A stretch of DNA of 32,214 nucleotides from Acidobacteriota bacterium. Lineage in GTDB: Bacteria; Actinomycetota; Acidimicrobiia; Spongiisociales; UBA5794. Shown here one piece after another: positions 8,081 through 15,549 of the stretch (position 1 is its first letter; each line of letters begins with the position of its first letter). A program made the position numbers and the translations under genes. The stretch is from the NCBI GenBank assembly GCA_022562055.1, contig JADFQA010000035.1, forward strand, positions 1-32,214. The letters run 5' to 3'. The notes beneath the pieces were generated by a model. The model was not told the origin of the DNA. It did no database searches and worked only from the letters and a program-made list of their open reading frames with translations.

Positions 8081-8692
8081 ATGGAGTACTTCACAGTCCA
8101 CATAGGTGACGATGGGATCGCACGGTGCTGGTGGGGTATCGAACCCGACATCTACCGTCGCTACCACGACAACGAGTGGGGAATGCCGGTGTCGGATGAA
8201 CATCGCCTGTTCGAGAAGCTGTGCCTTGAAGGCTTCCAGTCTGGCCTGAGCTGGTTGACGATTCTCAACAAACGCGAGGCGTTCAGGGAGGTGTTCGCCA
8301 GCTTCGACTTCGATCAGGTGGCCGAGTTCACAGAGGAAGATGTCGAGCGCCTTCTCACTGACGCCCGCATAGTGCGTCATAGGGGCAAGATCGAGGCGAC
8401 GATCAACAACGCTGCCAGAGCGCAGGAACTTCGCGAGGAGTTCGGGTCGTTGGCTACATATTTCTGGGGTTACGAACCGACTGATACCGCTGGTCGTTCG
8501 ATCCGCGAATCGAAAACTCCAGAGTCGATCGCGATGGCGAAAGATCTCAAGAAACGAGGGTTCAAGTTCTTTGGGCCAACCACTGCGTACGCCTTTATGC
8601 AGGCAATGGGGATAGTCAACGATCACCTCTCCGAATGCGCCTCGTATCTAATCGTGGCAGACGCCCGTACCGCCTACGTGCGACCAACGTAG
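8081..8692 (+). CDS. tag: DNA-3-methyladenine glycosylase I
   Basis: A 203-residue Tag protein, which excises 3-methyladenine from alkylated DNA in base excision repair. It matches the family along its length: ARCWWG near residue 14, YHDNEWGMPV, LFEKLCLEGFQSGLSWLTIL with the key Glu, ARIVRHRGKI, LKKRGFKFFGPTTAYAFMQA and NDHLSECASY. The zinc ligands of characterised Tag (an N-terminal Cys, the His of YHDNEWG, and a C-terminal His and Cys) are all present. ATG 8081 gives a slightly long N-terminus (about 10 residues before the conserved core). It follows the transketolase gene by 30 bases and may be co-transcribed with it. Confidence 0.96.
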   Translation: MEYFTVHIGDDGIARCWWGIEPDIYRRYHDNEWGMPVSDEHRLFEKLCLEGFQSGLSWLTILNKREAFREVFASFDFDQVAEFTEEDVERLLTDARIVRHRGKIEATINNAARAQELREEFGSLATYFWGYEPTDTAGRSIRESKTPESIAMAKDLKKRGFKFFGPTTAYAFMQAMGIVNDHLSECASYLIVADARTAYVRPT

Positions 8693-8890
8693 TCCATCAC
8701 ACCATCACCGTTGCGTCGGTTCAGACCTCCGCCCCGGCGAACGTCATTGCCCGAATACTCCCGCTAGTTTTCCAAGAGGGGGATCAGTTTGACACTCCCG
8801 TCGGCGAGTCGCAAGAATGAGTGGAGGAAGGCTGCCACGTGATCGCCGACGCATCGACTTCGTCCGACCCGGCCGGCTGTGTGCCGCGCT

Positions 8891-9952
8891 CTAGGTTGTT
8901 CCGACCGCCCGTTCCTGGGCATCACGTGAGTGCTCAAGGACCACTTTCATGATTGCCCGGACGTAGGCGGGATCTATGCCCAGTTCTTCGGCGTCCGCGG
9001 CCGCTTCATCAAGCAATTCCGCTTCGCGATCTGGCGACCGAAGCGGAAGCCCGCGAGCGACTTTGATGTGGGCAATGCCGATCGAACTGTGGAGGCGGCG
9101 TTTCAGGAGCTTGATGATCTCCCGGTCGAGCCGGTCGATCTCGTCGCGCAACGCAGGGATCCCAAGCAGGTCCATCAACGTGGTAAACCCTTTCACCGTC
9201 ATTTGCCCACCGTTCCCGGCTAGGGCGTTGTCGGGATCCGGGTGGACAGAGACGATCAGACCGTCGGCACCGGCACCGCGACCCGCCATTGCGAGCGGCT
9301 CCATCAATGAGACACCTCCCTTTGCGGGCGCCGGATTAATAATTACCGGGAGATGTGAGAGTTGCTGGATTGCGGGAATGGCCGTGATATCGATGGTGTC
9401 CGTGGTGCGCGGGTCGAAACCGCGGCTCCCTCGCTCGCACAGCACAAGGTTGTTGTTGTCCTCAGCAAGAATGTACTCGGCCGCCATGAGCAGCTCATCC
9501 ACCGTTGCTGACGGCCCGCGGGTAAGGATTACAGGCTTCCCGGTGCGCCCAACATCACGAAGCAGTACGAAGTTCTGCATGTTGTCCGGGCCGATCTCAA
9601 GCATGTCCACATGGTCCGCAACGAGCCCAAGATGGCCAACATCAAGGACTTCGGTAACCGTTGCAAGACCTGTCGCCTTGCCGGCATGCTCGAGAATCCA
9701 CAAGCTCTCTTCGCCGAGACCCTTGAAACCATATGGGGTCTCCCCGGCGCGAAACGTTCCGGCGCGCAACATCGACGCCCCCGCCTTGAGAACTGCCGAC
9801 GCGACCGTCATAACCTGCTCTTCCGACTCGACAGCGACCGGGCCTGCGATAACCGGGTACGACCCGTCGCCAAACCTGACGGCACCAACCGAGACGACCG
9901 TGGTTTCGACATCGGGCCTGCGAAGGCTTTTGAGAATTGGCTTTGTTGACAT
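8891..9952 (-). CDS. DAHP-synthase-like domain (degenerate) fused to AroQ chorismate mutase
   Basis: A 353-residue fusion. Residues about 18-262 align with type I-beta DAHP synthase; 266-347 form an AroQ-class chorismate mutase. The mutase half keeps R269, R285/R286, K297, R309-E310 and Q346, matching the catalytic set of E. coli chorismate mutase (chorismate to prephenate). In the synthase half the four metal ligands are replaced: the Cys of GPC is V39, the His of DPSH is P209, the Glu of VEVHP is S235, and the Asp of LSDG is G246. The KPRTSPY loop reads RAGETPY and the Lys of LLKRG is T144. It is therefore probably not a working DAHP synthase; a regulatory or changed role is inference. ATG 9952 has an AAGGGAG binding site. 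The gene sits behind a Tyr/Phe attenuator. Confidence 0.9.
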   Translation of the reverse strand: MSTKPILKSLRRPDVETTVVSVGAVRFGDGSYPVIAGPVAVESEEQVMTVASAVLKAGASMLRAGTFRAGETPYGFKGLGEESLWILEHAGKATGLATVTEVLDVGHLGLVADHVDMLEIGPDNMQNFVLLRDVGRTGKPVILTRGPSATVDELLMAAEYILAEDNNNLVLCERGSRGFDPRTTDTIDITAIPAIQQLSHLPVIINPAPAKGGVSLMEPLAMAGRGAGADGLIVSVHPDPDNALAGNGGQMTVKGFTTLMDLLGIPALRDEIDRLDREIIKLLKRRLHSSIGIAHIKVARGLPLRSPDREAELLDEAAADAEELGIDPAYVRAIMKVVLEHSRDAQERAVGTT

Positions 9953-9977
9953 GATGACTCCCTTGGGAGACTCCGGA

Positions 9978-10012
9978 CAAAGGAAAACCCGAAGCCTCGT
10001 GATGGCTTCGGG
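9978..10012 (-). terminator. Attenuator terminator before the DAHPS-like/chorismate mutase gene
   Basis: On the minus strand CCCGAAGCC (10012-10004) pairs perfectly with GGCTTCGGG (9996-9988) around a 7-base loop, followed by TTTTCCTTTG (9987-9978). The 9-bp stem with a U-run lies 25 to 60 bases upstream of the ATG at 9952, so it would stop transcription before the gene rather than after one. Read on the plus strand it is followed by CGTTTT, so it could also work weakly in that direction. Confidence 0.8.
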
Positions 10013-10069
10013 CGTTTTAGTGGTTGTGACTACCGGCTCACATACCTCTTGCCCGAGCCATCGGCCCGG
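10001..10069 (-). promoter_or_regulatory. Antiterminator and protector hairpins of a Tyr/Phe attenuator
   Basis: Alternative pairings on the minus strand make a classic attenuator. Segment 1 CCGGGCC (10069-10063) pairs with segment 2 GGCTCGG (10059-10053), 7 bp including one G-T, as the protector. Segment 2, extended as GATGGCTCGGG (10062-10052), also pairs with segment 3 CCCGAAGCCATC (10012-10001), 11 bp with one bulged A, as the antiterminator. Segment 3 otherwise joins segment 4 in the terminator. Segment 1 starts right after the last Phe codon of the leader peptide, so a ribosome stalled there would cover segment 1 and free segment 2. Pairing was done by eye without energies. Confidence 0.75.
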
Positions 10070-10106
10070 TAAAGAAATACGTAAACAGGTAGTCGTGCGC
10101 CTTCAT
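10038..10106 (-). CDS. Tyr/Phe-rich leader peptide
   Basis: A 22-residue frame beginning MKAHDYLFTYFFTG and ending in ARARGM. Five of the seven residues 6-12 are Tyr or Phe, encoded at 10091-10071. It lies between the flavin reductase gene and the attenuator terminator, on the same strand as the chorismate mutase fusion it precedes. The Tyr/Phe run ends where the protector hairpin starts, as in the pheA and trp leaders of enteric bacteria. It would report charged tRNA-Tyr and tRNA-Phe levels. The ribosome binding site is weak by eye. The peptide itself probably has no function beyond being translated. Confidence 0.8.
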   Translation of the reverse strand: MKAHDYLFTYFFTGPMARARGM

Positions 10107-10146
10107 TGCCAGCCACACTACCCGCGATCCGATATGGCTACAAGAC

Positions 10147-10644
10147 CTATTTTCCAGATTCCCGGTTGAGGTCGAGTCGCTCGGGGCGGTGATATCCGCC
10201 ACCGGTGTACACCAACGGCGCGCCGTCGCTGCGATCACCCGCGACCGCAGAACCCACAAAAACGATGTGGTCCCCCGCAACGAGCGAATCGGTGACTTCG
10301 CAATCGAGGTGCGCAAGCAGCCCTGCAATGCGGGGGGTTCCGATCTCACTCCACGTCCACTCGACACCGTCGAAACGCTCATCCTGAAGCTTGAATGCGA
10401 ATCGGTCCGAAATTTCTGCTTGATCATCCGCCAGAATGTTGACAGTGAATCTTTTCGTCGCCGAGACCGCGGCCGTGGTCGCTCCGCCGATCGCCAAGCA
10501 AACAAGGACCAACGGCGGGTCGACGGCTACCGAGGTGAACGCCGAGACGGTCATCCCGACCGGTTCATCTCCTGCTCGCGCCGTTACCACCGTGACGCCC
10601 GCGGCAAGTTGGCGCATAATCCCCCGAAACTCGTCAGATTCCAT
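10147..10644 (-). CDS. Flavin reductase family protein (FMN/FAD-binding split barrel)
   Basis: A 165-residue protein of the flavin reductase-like family (HpaC/DIM6/NTAB type). Hallmarks are FRGIMRQLAAGVTVVTA near the start, GMTVSAFTSVAVDPPLVLVCL, FTVNILADDQ, HLDCEVTDSLVAGDHIVFVGSA, and the closing LVYTGGGYH. Such proteins reduce FMN or FAD with NAD(P)H, often supplying a two-component monooxygenase; no such partner is nearby. I chose ATG 10644 because GGAGATC stands 5 bases before it and homology starts right after; the longer start would add 15 unlikely residues. The leader peptide and attenuator of the next gene begin 40 bases downstream. Confidence 0.9.
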   Translation of the reverse strand: MESDEFRGIMRQLAAGVTVVTARAGDEPVGMTVSAFTSVAVDPPLVLVCLAIGGATTAAVSATKRFTVNILADDQAEISDRFAFKLQDERFDGVEWTWSEIGTPRIAGLLAHLDCEVTDSLVAGDHIVFVGSAVAGDRSDGAPLVYTGGGYHRPERLDLNRESGK

Positions 10645-10750
10645 CTGATCTCCGCGTCGATTGCCCGGCCCGTATCCTACGCACACCACGGCCCGCGGCC
10701 CGGCACCGCGCGCACGAAAACCCCCATCGGCGTTCCGTGCACCGCGGTGG

Positions 10751-11797
10751 CTACCCGCCCAGGGTTTCTAGGGCGGCGGCGGCGAGGATCGGTGCTAGCG
10801 GTTCGAATCTGGCGAAACGTTTGTCTGTCGTCTGGCCGGCCGCATAGCGGGCGTATATCTGTTCGATGATTACCGCGATGCGGTACAACGCCAGCGCTTC
10901 ATAAAAGTCGATGTTCGACAGATCAAAGCCGGTCGCATCAGCGTATCGCTCCGTCACCTCGGCTTTGCCCATGACCTCAGTGAGCGTAACTCCCTGGTCG
11001 CCAAAGATCGGATAGGTGGGATCATCGGCGTCGACCCAGTACGCGAGGAGGGTGCCCAGGTCCGCAAGCGGATCGCCGCAAGTTGCCATATCCCAGTCGA
11101 GAACTGCTACAACGTTTCCGTCGTCGTCGCACATTGTGTTGTCCAACTTGAAGTCGTTGTGAATCAGCGAGGCCGCCTGAGGTTCGGGGACCGCCGAAGT
11201 GAGAAGCCCGGCAAGGCGCTCCATATCGCGGACATCGCGTGTCTTAGCCCTGTCCCAGCGACGCAACCATCCATCGACTTGGCGTTGGACAAACCCGTCG
11301 GGCTTGCCAAGATCAGACAGTCCGACGGAATCGGGAGCGACGCCGTGGAGCTCGGCCAAGGTATCAACGAGCCCCTCCGCAAGATGGCGCCGCGCACCGC
11401 TACCGCCATCGAAAGAAGAAGGCCACTGCGAGCGAATCACATGCCCCGAGCGTCGCTCCATCACAAGGAACGGCTTGCCCATGACGGCGGCGTCTTCGCA
11501 GAAGTGGTACGCCCGCGGGGCCTTCGGGAACTCTTGCCAGATCCGCGACAGCACACGGTGCTCGCGCTGCATATCGTGTGAACCGGCTGCTGTTTCGCCG
11601 AGCGGCGGGCGACGCAGCACAAACTCGACGTCACCGCACATCATGAGGTATGTGAGGTTCGCTGCCCCACCATGAAATTGCTCGAACGCGATTGGCGCAT
11701 CCGGCAACAACTCGCCGAGTTCGAGACGAAGGTACTCGGCGACGCGGTCTTCGTCGAAACGCTCCTCGGTTCGGATCGGCGCAGTGTCGCGCGTCAC
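10751..11797 (-). CDS. Phosphotransferase family protein (aminoglycoside phosphotransferase-like, ACAD10/11 type)
   Basis: A 348-residue APH-fold kinase-like protein. The sequence GGAANLTYLM with the strand VEFVLRRPPLG resembles the acyl-CoA-metabolism-linked kinase group. The catalytic loop is IHNDFKLDN (H-x-D-x4-N), and the metal-binding segment is DWDMATCGDPLADLG. Relatives in actinobacteria often neighbour acyl-CoA dehydrogenases and are thought to phosphorylate hydroxyacyl compounds; none is nearby, so the substrate is open. The start is GTG 11797, overlapping the TGA of the upstream small membrane protein by 4 bases (GTGA), which indicates translational coupling. Confidence 0.88.
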   Translation of the reverse strand: MTRDTAPIRTEERFDEDRVAEYLRLELGELLPDAPIAFEQFHGGAANLTYLMMCGDVEFVLRRPPLGETAAGSHDMQREHRVLSRIWQEFPKAPRAYHFCEDAAVMGKPFLVMERRSGHVIRSQWPSSFDGGSGARRHLAEGLVDTLAELHGVAPDSVGLSDLGKPDGFVQRQVDGWLRRWDRAKTRDVRDMERLAGLLTSAVPEPQAASLIHNDFKLDNTMCDDDGNVVAVLDWDMATCGDPLADLGTLLAYWVDADDPTYPIFGDQGVTLTEVMGKAEVTERYADATGFDLSNIDFYEALALYRIAVIIEQIYARYAAGQTTDKRFARFEPLAPILAAAALETLGG

Positions 11798-11988
11798 AGA
11801 ACCCCGCCAACGAACACCATCAGCACCACAGCACCGATGATGGGGACAGCCACCTCGATCGCCAGTCGTAGCGACGACGTCGTACGGTGGTCAGGTTGCA
11901 GCGACACTTCGCGACGCACCACCCACGCAAGGCCACCGGCCATCAGCACAGAACTGATAACAAACACGGCTGTTTGTGGTGACGTCAT
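11794..11988 (-). CDS. Small membrane protein, unknown function
   Basis: A 64-residue protein with two hydrophobic segments (about residues 7-21 and 44-62) joined by a basic loop (WVVRREVSLQPDHRTTSSLR). I do not recognise a family. The 4-base overlap of its stop with the phosphotransferase GTG start supports it as a real gene. ATG 11988 has a G-run immediately before it, closer than ideal; an alternative TTG at 12003 would add five residues. Topology suggests both ends on the same side, with the basic loop probably cytoplasmic. Confidence 0.6.
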   Translation of the reverse strand: MTSPQTAVFVISSVLMAGGLAWVVRREVSLQPDHRTTSSLRLAIEVAVPIIGAVVLMVFVGGVL

Positions 11989-12057
11989 TCCCCTATCGTA
12001 CAAGCCCGATGCCTACACCGTCCGGTCGAAGACAAGGGCGCCACCGAAGTCGAATAC

Positions 12058-12957
12058 TTACGACGCGGTGCTTTCACGCCCCACAATCCACGCTGCCAGA
12101 ATTGCAATTGCCGACCCGCCAACTGCGATTGGAGACACGACATCGTTGCGAAACGCCCAGCCGACGAGCAAGGCGACCGGAGGAGTGATATAGACCGTCA
12201 TCGACGCTCGCGAACCGCCAACGCGGCCGATGAGAGTCACCATTGCAACGTAGGCGAGCGCTGTTCCCCCGACACCCAAGGCGATTATCGCAAGGAGTGG
12301 TCTCAGCGAAAACGAACTTTGCGTCAACCCAAACAATCCGAGTGGCAGAGATGCAATCAGGGCTGCGATCTGCAAACGCCACAGCACCGGGAGAGCACCG
12401 TATTGCTGCTGGAGGGGCGCTGCAAGGTTGATTGAATACGCGTAGAAGACTAATGCAAGCAAAACTAACAACACCCCCCTCGCGCTCGACGGATCGCCCA
12501 AACTTGGCAGACCCATCAGCACAAGACCGAACGTACCTACAAAGAGACCGGCGATCTGAATGCGACTTGGTGCTTTGCGAAGCATGATGGAGGCGATTAG
12601 GACCGCAAAGATCGGCGTCGCACCGTTAAGCATTCCGGCCAACGCCGATGAAATACTCTGCTCAGCGAGCGGAAACAGAACAAACGGAACGGCCATCCAA
12701 AGCACTCCGAGTATCGCAATCGGACGCAAGGCTTCACGAGGGACCGGTGCCCGCGCCTTTTTCACGAAAGACAAAACAAGCAACCCGAAGAAGATTCGCA
12801 AGGTTGCGATGAGACCCGGGGCAAAGGAAACAAGACCCTCTGCAATGAACAAAAACGATGCGCCCCAAGTAATGCCGACGAAGAGCAACAACCCCCATTC
12901 TTGACGCCCAAACGCGCCGGCGTAAGTTCCTTCTGCGGTCGTGAGCACATTCTTCAT
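12058..12957 (-). CDS. EamA/DMT-family transporter
   Basis: A 299-residue protein with ten hydrophobic segments forming two EamA repeats. The first starts at GLLLFVGITWGASFLFI and the second near GVLLVLLALVFYAYSINLAAPL. PFVLFPLAEQSISSALAGMLNGATPIFAVLIA is the characteristic helix 3-4 region of drug/metabolite exporters. The substrate is unknown. I chose ATG 12957 because GGGGATCG precedes it at good spacing; a GTG six codons upstream is possible. The neighbour on the same strand is the small membrane protein 69 bases downstream. The opposite flank is divergent from the broken gene at 13065. Confidence 0.88.
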   Translation of the reverse strand: MKNVLTTAEGTYAGAFGRQEWGLLLFVGITWGASFLFIAEGLVSFAPGLIATLRIFFGLLVLSFVKKARAPVPREALRPIAILGVLWMAVPFVLFPLAEQSISSALAGMLNGATPIFAVLIASIMLRKAPSRIQIAGLFVGTFGLVLMGLPSLGDPSSARGVLLVLLALVFYAYSINLAAPLQQQYGALPVLWRLQIAALIASLPLGLFGLTQSSFSLRPLLAIIALGVGGTALAYVAMVTLIGRVGGSRASMTVYITPPVALLVGWAFRNDVVSPIAVGGSAIAILAAWIVGRESTAS

Positions 12958-13064
12958 CGATCCCCATGATAGCACCGACAGGCTGCACGATCCTTACATC
13001 CTGCGACGTCATCTCGGCCACCAAGTGGCCTGCCAGTCCCAGGGTCGTCAGTAGGAAGACGAAG

Positions 13065-13470
13065 ATGGAAACTCATGCGGCACGAGAGCCGGGCGTGGTC
13101 GCCCCGACCACGATGCGCGAAGATCTCATCACGATTGGTCTCGCGACATGGATGATTTTCGGGCTCATGGTGGATGCGTATTTCCACAGCACGGACGCCG
13201 ATCTGGAAACGTTTTTGACGCCGTGGAACGGGCTCTTCTATTCGGGCTTTATCTCAATGGCCCTATGGCTCAATCGGATAACGTTCGCCCGCCGCCGTCC
13301 GACAGGCAATATCCTCACATGGGCGCCGCCCGGAGATTTGGGGTGGCGCCATATTCTTTGCTGTCTTGACCGATCTTGCGCTACACCTTCTGCTCAACGC
13401 TGGCGGGCGTCCTGGAATGGCGGCCGATCAGCAGAAATCGTCGGCCGCAACGTCTACGGAGCAGATGTGA
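13065..13470 (+). pseudogene. Membrane protein gene broken by internal deletion or frameshift
   Basis: From ATG 13065, with an AGGAAGACGA binding site, the frame encodes a soluble start and then DLITIGLATWMIFGLMVDAY and TPWNGLFYSGFISMALWLNR, which look like the first two helices of a polytopic membrane protein. After about 13300 this frame loses its membrane character. In another frame, from about 13340, the sequence reads IWGGAIFFAVLTDLALHLLL and ends at TGA 13468-13470, eight bases before the convergent cyoE stop. This looks like the last helix and tail of a membrane protein. The simplest reading is one gene that lost its middle, changing frame. I recall actinobacterial proteins with a similar LFYSGF start but cannot name the family. 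Confidence 0.6.
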
Positions 13471-13477
13471 GCGACAG

Positions 13478-14392
13478 CTACGTCAAAATCAACGTGTCGA
13501 TAATCATTGCAAGAAACACCACTGAGAGGTAGACATTCGACGCGCTGAAAAACGACATCGCCGAGTTCGCGTCGCGTTGGAGCCGGCGCAGCAGTCCCAG
13601 CATCCACATTCCCGCGGCCGTACTAGCGACCAGATAGATCCAGCCGACTGCACCGGTCACCCACAACGAGAGGGCAGCTCCGACCATCACAACGGAGTAC
13701 GCGGCGATATGACCCATTGCCCTTTCAGCACCTACGACTGATGGCAGCATTGGAACCGCGGCCGCCGAATAGTCGTCCTTGTACCGAATCGCGAGCGCCC
13801 AGAAATGTGGCGGTGTCCAGAAAAAGACGATCGCGAACATCACCCACGGCGCGACAGCGAGTCCGTCGGTAACCGCAGCCCAACCAACGAGCGCTGGTAC
13901 GGCGCCGGCCGCACCCCCGATCACAATGTTCTGCACAGTTGACCGTTTCAGGACCATCGAATACACAAATACGTAGAAGAGCAGACCCGCTGTTGACAAC
14001 CAAGCGGCGAGCAAGTTGGACGACCACGCCAGGACGCCGAACCCGAGCACACCGAGCGCGATACCAAATATCAGCGCGGCACGCGCGGTGATCTTTCCAG
14101 CGGGAAGTGGACGCCCGACGGTACGTTTCATCAGCCTGTCGATATCGATGTCAATAACCTGGTTGATGGTGTTGGCGCCGGCGGCAGAGAGAGCTCCCCC
14201 AATGAGCGTCGACAGGACGAGAGCCGTTCCGGGCCATCCGCTCGCTGCCACGAACATGGCCGGGACGGTGGTGACCAAGAGCAGCTCGATGATCCGTGGT
14301 TTTGTCAGTACAAAGTACGTGCCGACCCGACCGCGAAATGTCGTCGGCTTCTGGCGGGGATCGGTGGTGATGACGACTTCTACGTCGCTCAT
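13478..14392 (-). CDS. ctaB: Protoheme IX farnesyltransferase (haem O synthase)
   Basis: A 304-residue UbiA-superfamily prenyltransferase (also named cyoE) that attaches a farnesyl group to haem B to give haem O, a step towards haem A for aa3-type cytochrome oxidase. The first Asp-rich motif is NQVIDIDIDRLMKRTVGRPLP. The second conserved region is FFWTPPHFWALAIRYKDDY. About nine membrane segments are visible, and the start TKPRIIELLLVTTVPAM is typical. Its ATG overlaps the stop of ctaA by 4 bases (ATGA), so ctaA and ctaB form an operon with ctaA first. It converges on the broken gene at 13065-13470. Confidence 0.97.
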   Translation of the reverse strand: MSDVEVVITTDPRQKPTTFRGRVGTYFVLTKPRIIELLLVTTVPAMFVAASGWPGTALVLSTLIGGALSAAGANTINQVIDIDIDRLMKRTVGRPLPAGKITARAALIFGIALGVLGFGVLAWSSNLLAAWLSTAGLLFYVFVYSMVLKRSTVQNIVIGGAAGAVPALVGWAAVTDGLAVAPWVMFAIVFFWTPPHFWALAIRYKDDYSAAAVPMLPSVVGAERAMGHIAAYSVVMVGAALSLWVTGAVGWIYLVASTAAGMWMLGLLRRLQRDANSAMSFFSASNVYLSVVFLAMIIDTLILT

Positions 14393-15327
14393 ACCGACAC
14401 CTCAACTGGCTTTTCCACAACCCGGGGAACGGTCGCTTCGAATACATAGAACAGATACGCAATCCAAAGGAGATCGGCAAGCAGCAGATGGATCACCTGC
14501 AACTCAAGTGGCGTAAGAAGGGCAATGTTGATCAACCCAACACCAAACTGGGCGACAACGAGCCAGACAATTGTACGACCGCGTTTTCTTGCGGAATCGC
14601 TCATACCGATGCTCAGATAACGAACGATCCACACGATCCCGAGACCACCGGCAATCGCAACCAACGGGTGCAACACTCGGACCTGGAGGAGGAACGGTGC
14701 AGCGGTCTGAAACTCCTCCCGAAATGCCGACTCAAGAGAGTCCGCAGGGAACAACGTATCCGCGAGCGCGTTCAGCGCACCAAGACCCGCGATGACAAGG
14801 AGCGTCACCAAACCAAACATCAGCGTCCGGCCCCTGTGCCCAGCCTCAGCGATCGAAAAATCTGACCGACCCGCGGCGCGCCAAGCCGTGAGCGCATACG
14901 CAGCAATCAAAGCAAAAGTGTTGAAGAGGTGGAGCGGCACAACGATCAGCCTCCCAATGGATGCATCCTGATCGACCCACCCAAACAACACGAGCGATGC
15001 ACCCAACATTGACTCAAAGATCAGAAAAGCAAACGCGACGATCGCAGCACGCGTCACCGGGTCTTGGCGTCCAAGTATGCGGCGTGCCACCACGATCAGC
15101 GCAACACCCCCCAATACGAGTCCGGTCGTCAGCAGGCGGTGTGTGAACTCGATGAGCTGCTCGACCGAGTCTGGAATCGGGAAGAGTTGCTGGTCGCAGC
15201 GAGGCCACGACTCACCGCACCCTGCGCCCGAGTTGGTGGCTCGTACGACCGCCCCCGAAGATACGACCACGACAACAGCAGAGAGCATCGACCAAGCAAG
15301 CAAGGAAAGTGTCCGACGGGAGTTCAT
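14389..15327 (-). CDS. ctaA: Haem A synthase
   Basis: A 312-residue membrane protein that oxidises the haem O methyl group to formyl, giving haem A. It shows the CtaA pattern of two four-helix halves. The extracytoplasmic Cys pair is in GCGESWPRC. The haem-ligand histidines appear in EFTHRLL, VPLHLFNT, VLHPLVA and VIHLLLAD. The last helix runs into a short basic/acidic tail. I chose ATG 15327 because the first helix begins a few residues later; an upstream GTG at 15423 would add 32 residues of uncharacteristic sequence. The binding site is weak. The gene is divergent from the small membrane peptide gene at 15445 with about 117 bases between. Confidence 0.94.
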   Translation of the reverse strand: MNSRRTLSLLAWSMLSAVVVVVSSGAVVRATNSGAGCGESWPRCDQQLFPIPDSVEQLIEFTHRLLTTGLVLGGVALIVVARRILGRQDPVTRAAIVAFAFLIFESMLGASLVLFGWVDQDASIGRLIVVPLHLFNTFALIAAYALTAWRAAGRSDFSIAEAGHRGRTLMFGLVTLLVIAGLGALNALADTLFPADSLESAFREEFQTAAPFLLQVRVLHPLVAIAGGLGIVWIVRYLSIGMSDSARKRGRTIVWLVVAQFGVGLINIALLTPLELQVIHLLLADLLWIAYLFYVFEATVPRVVEKPVEVSV

Positions 15328-15444
15328 CGGCAACAGGATACTGTCTGGCGCAGACCATCGAAAGGGCCGCTCGCGACTGAGGGCCTCCCCGAGGGGCACC
15401 AATAGAACGCCGTGGTCGTACACTGCTTGGTTGAGGAGGTCGTC

Positions 15445-15549
15445 ATGAAACGACTTATCGCCTTGGTCACGTTGGCCGTGATAGCGGTGATGATCTACCG
15501 CTACATCGCCGACGACGTGTCCCGGTCGTCACATCTCGGCACAAACTAG
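15445..15549 (+). CDS. 34-residue single-span membrane peptide
   Basis: A short gene with one hydrophobic stretch (MKRLIALVTLAVIAVMIYRY) and a polar C-terminal tail ending in SSHLGTN. The ribosome binding site GAGGAGG at 15433-15439 is the strongest nearby. The stop TAG (15547-15549) shares its last base with the GTG start of the following hydrolase, so the two are translationally coupled. It may be a real small membrane protein or a signal-anchored regulator of the hydrolase; alternatively it serves mainly to bring ribosomes to the hydrolase start. I recognise no family. Confidence 0.65.
   Translation: MKRLIALVTLAVIAVMIYRYIADDVSRSSHLGTN

Noticed and set aside
8976-10169. Long plus-strand open frame opposite the DAHPS-like/chorismate mutase gene
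   Set aside because: Composition is Ser/Arg-rich antisense of a clear gene, a common effect of GC-rich codon use.
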